Positions 4,604 through 5,253 of a stretch of DNA of 5,253 bases are shown one piece after another. Made by a program: the position numbers and the translations under genes. Under the pieces are notes generated by a model. The model was not told the DNA's origin. It saw only the letters and a list, made by a program, of their open reading frames with translations, and ran no database searches. Numbering within the stretch: position 1 is the first letter of the stretch; each line of letters starts with the position of its first letter. The stretch is from NCBI GenBank assembly GCA_937128785.1, contig CAKZMS010000609.1:1-5253 (forward strand), written 5' to 3'. The stretch comes from an uncultured Opitutaceae bacterium (GTDB lineage Bacteria; Verrucomicrobiota; Verrucomicrobiia; Opitutales; Opitutaceae).

Positions 4604-5218
4604 ATGAAAATCACCCGAATTCTGATCGCATCGGCAGGTATGACCGCCTTGGCCGGTTGCACCTCCAGCGAACTGTATCTTGAGGTCGAGGGTCCTCATA
4701 TCGCCCAGTCCGTCGGGGTCGAAGCAACCGACCTTAAATTCATCACGAACGGCGACATTTTTGAGACGGCTTCACCCGATCAGACGGACGGTGAACAAAT
4801 CCCCATGGAGGCGCCCCCTCATCGGTTTTCACTCTACACCAAGGGAGTGATTGCGGTTTCCAAAGATCGCATATTCTGGGCCCACGAGGGAGTCGAACGT
4901 GCCAAACCCGAAGACTTCCTCTCCGTGCCGTTCACCGAGATCGAAGCAGTCCAGCGCATTCCCGACAACGCATTACTCGTGCGCACGAAAACCCAAGACA
5001 TCATCTTGCGCCCCCACAGTTGGACCAAATACGCGGGAGACGAGGATCGCATTAACATGTTACGGACGGCGCTTATGGATGAGGGTGTCAGGGTAGTCTT
5101 CACTCTAGCGGAAGTTCAGCAGGTGACACCTCCCCCCTTGGACCCCGAACGCTCAGAACAGGAGCGAAATCCGCTTGGGCACCCCTTGAATTTGCCTGGG
5201 GAGTTGAAGCTCCACTGA
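4604..5218 (+). CDS. Lipoprotein of unknown family, third of three tandem paralogs
   Basis: A 204-residue predicted lipoprotein with the best lipobox of the three: signal peptide MKITRILIASAGMTALAG, then C19 (LAGC). The mature part has HIAQSVGVEATDLKFITNGD at 32-51, close to the ILGVPESELVFVSDGD of the first paralog. A longer Pro/Asp-rich insert (about 52-72) follows, then GVIAVSKDRIFWAH (81-94), LSVPFTEIEAVQ (106-117), TQDIILRPHSW (130-140) and a helix DRINMLRTALMDEG (148-161). The tail is Pro/Glu-rich and lacks the QSDP motif. It is the most diverged copy. It begins 58 bases after the second paralog; no Shine-Dalgarno is visible, and TAAAAT overlaps the ATG. The frame is open upstream to 4454, but that part overlaps the second gene and precedes a clear signal peptide, so the ATG at 4604 is preferred. 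Function unknown. Confidence 0.87.
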   Translation: MKITRILIASAGMTALAGCTSSELYLEVEGPHIAQSVGVEATDLKFITNGDIFETASPDQTDGEQIPMEAPPHRFSLYTKGVIAVSKDRIFWAHEGVERAKPEDFLSVPFTEIEAVQRIPDNALLVRTKTQDIILRPHSWTKYAGDEDRINMLRTALMDEGVRVVFTLAEVQQVTPPPLDPERSEQERNPLGHPLNLPGELKLH

Positions 5219-5225
5219 AGGAATC

Positions 5226-5253
5226 ATGACCGCGGCGAAAAAATCGCCCCCAC
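5226..5253 (+). CDS. Start of a further gene, cut by the window edge
   Basis: Seven bases after the third lipoprotein stop, an ATG follows AAGGA (5218-5222) at a short spacing and opens a frame MTAAKKSPP that runs off the window. The close spacing suggests the same operon. The visible start is not a lipoprotein signal peptide of the kind seen in the three genes before it. Nothing can be said on function. Confidence 0.4.

Noticed and set aside
1..5253. CRISPR array, tRNA, rRNA, insertion sequence or riboswitch
   Set aside because: I saw no regularly spaced repeats, no tRNA-like cloverleaf, no transposase motifs or terminal inverted repeats, and no leader long enough for a known riboswitch.

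Overview
The window looks like a GC-rich, Gram-negative bacterial chromosome. Three consecutive genes encode lipoproteins with lipobox signal peptides, and the minus strand carries densely packed housekeeping genes. The C-minus L31/L36 proteins and the eukaryote-like phosphoserine phosphatase would fit Verrucomicrobiota (Opitutae-like), but that is a low-confidence guess; no rRNA or other decisive marker is present.

Layout. Positions 1-1723 (minus strand) hold five subunits of an Mrp-type cation/proton antiporter, read in the order MrpE, MrpF, MrpG, an MbhD-like (DUF4040) protein and an MbhE-like protein. They are joined by 4-base ATGA overlaps except for one 4-base gap. The MrpA C-terminal region is encoded here as two small separate genes, as in the mbhA-E order of archaeal membrane-bound hydrogenases; further subunits should lie beyond position 1. 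Positions 1724-1844 are a non-coding gap with a perfect 14-base palindrome. Positions 1845-2495 (minus) encode phosphoserine phosphatase. A strong intrinsic terminator at 2545-2572 closes the operon upstream of it, rpmJ-rpmE (2595-3000, minus). Both ribosomal proteins are the cysteine-poor forms that cannot build a zinc ribbon. Positions 3001-3170 are a divergent control region.

From 3171 to the right edge, the plus strand carries three tandem, strongly diverged paralogous lipoproteins of a family I do not recognise (3171-3737, 3910-4545, 4604-5218). In each one the predicted lipidated cysteine is residue 19. They share a core of alternating strands ending in a Trp and then a helix, which resembles a PH-like fold (inference). 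A fourth gene probably starts at 5226.

The most unusual observation is that the first lipoprotein gene does not simply end at its TGA (3735-3737). The same frame stays open for 50 more codons to a TAA at 3888-3890 and repeats a VYQKP motif of the upstream protein using mostly different synonymous codons. The next gene begins 4 or 19 bases after that TAA. This suggests a longer ancestral gene interrupted by one stop, a fused remnant of a lost paralog, or stop readthrough.
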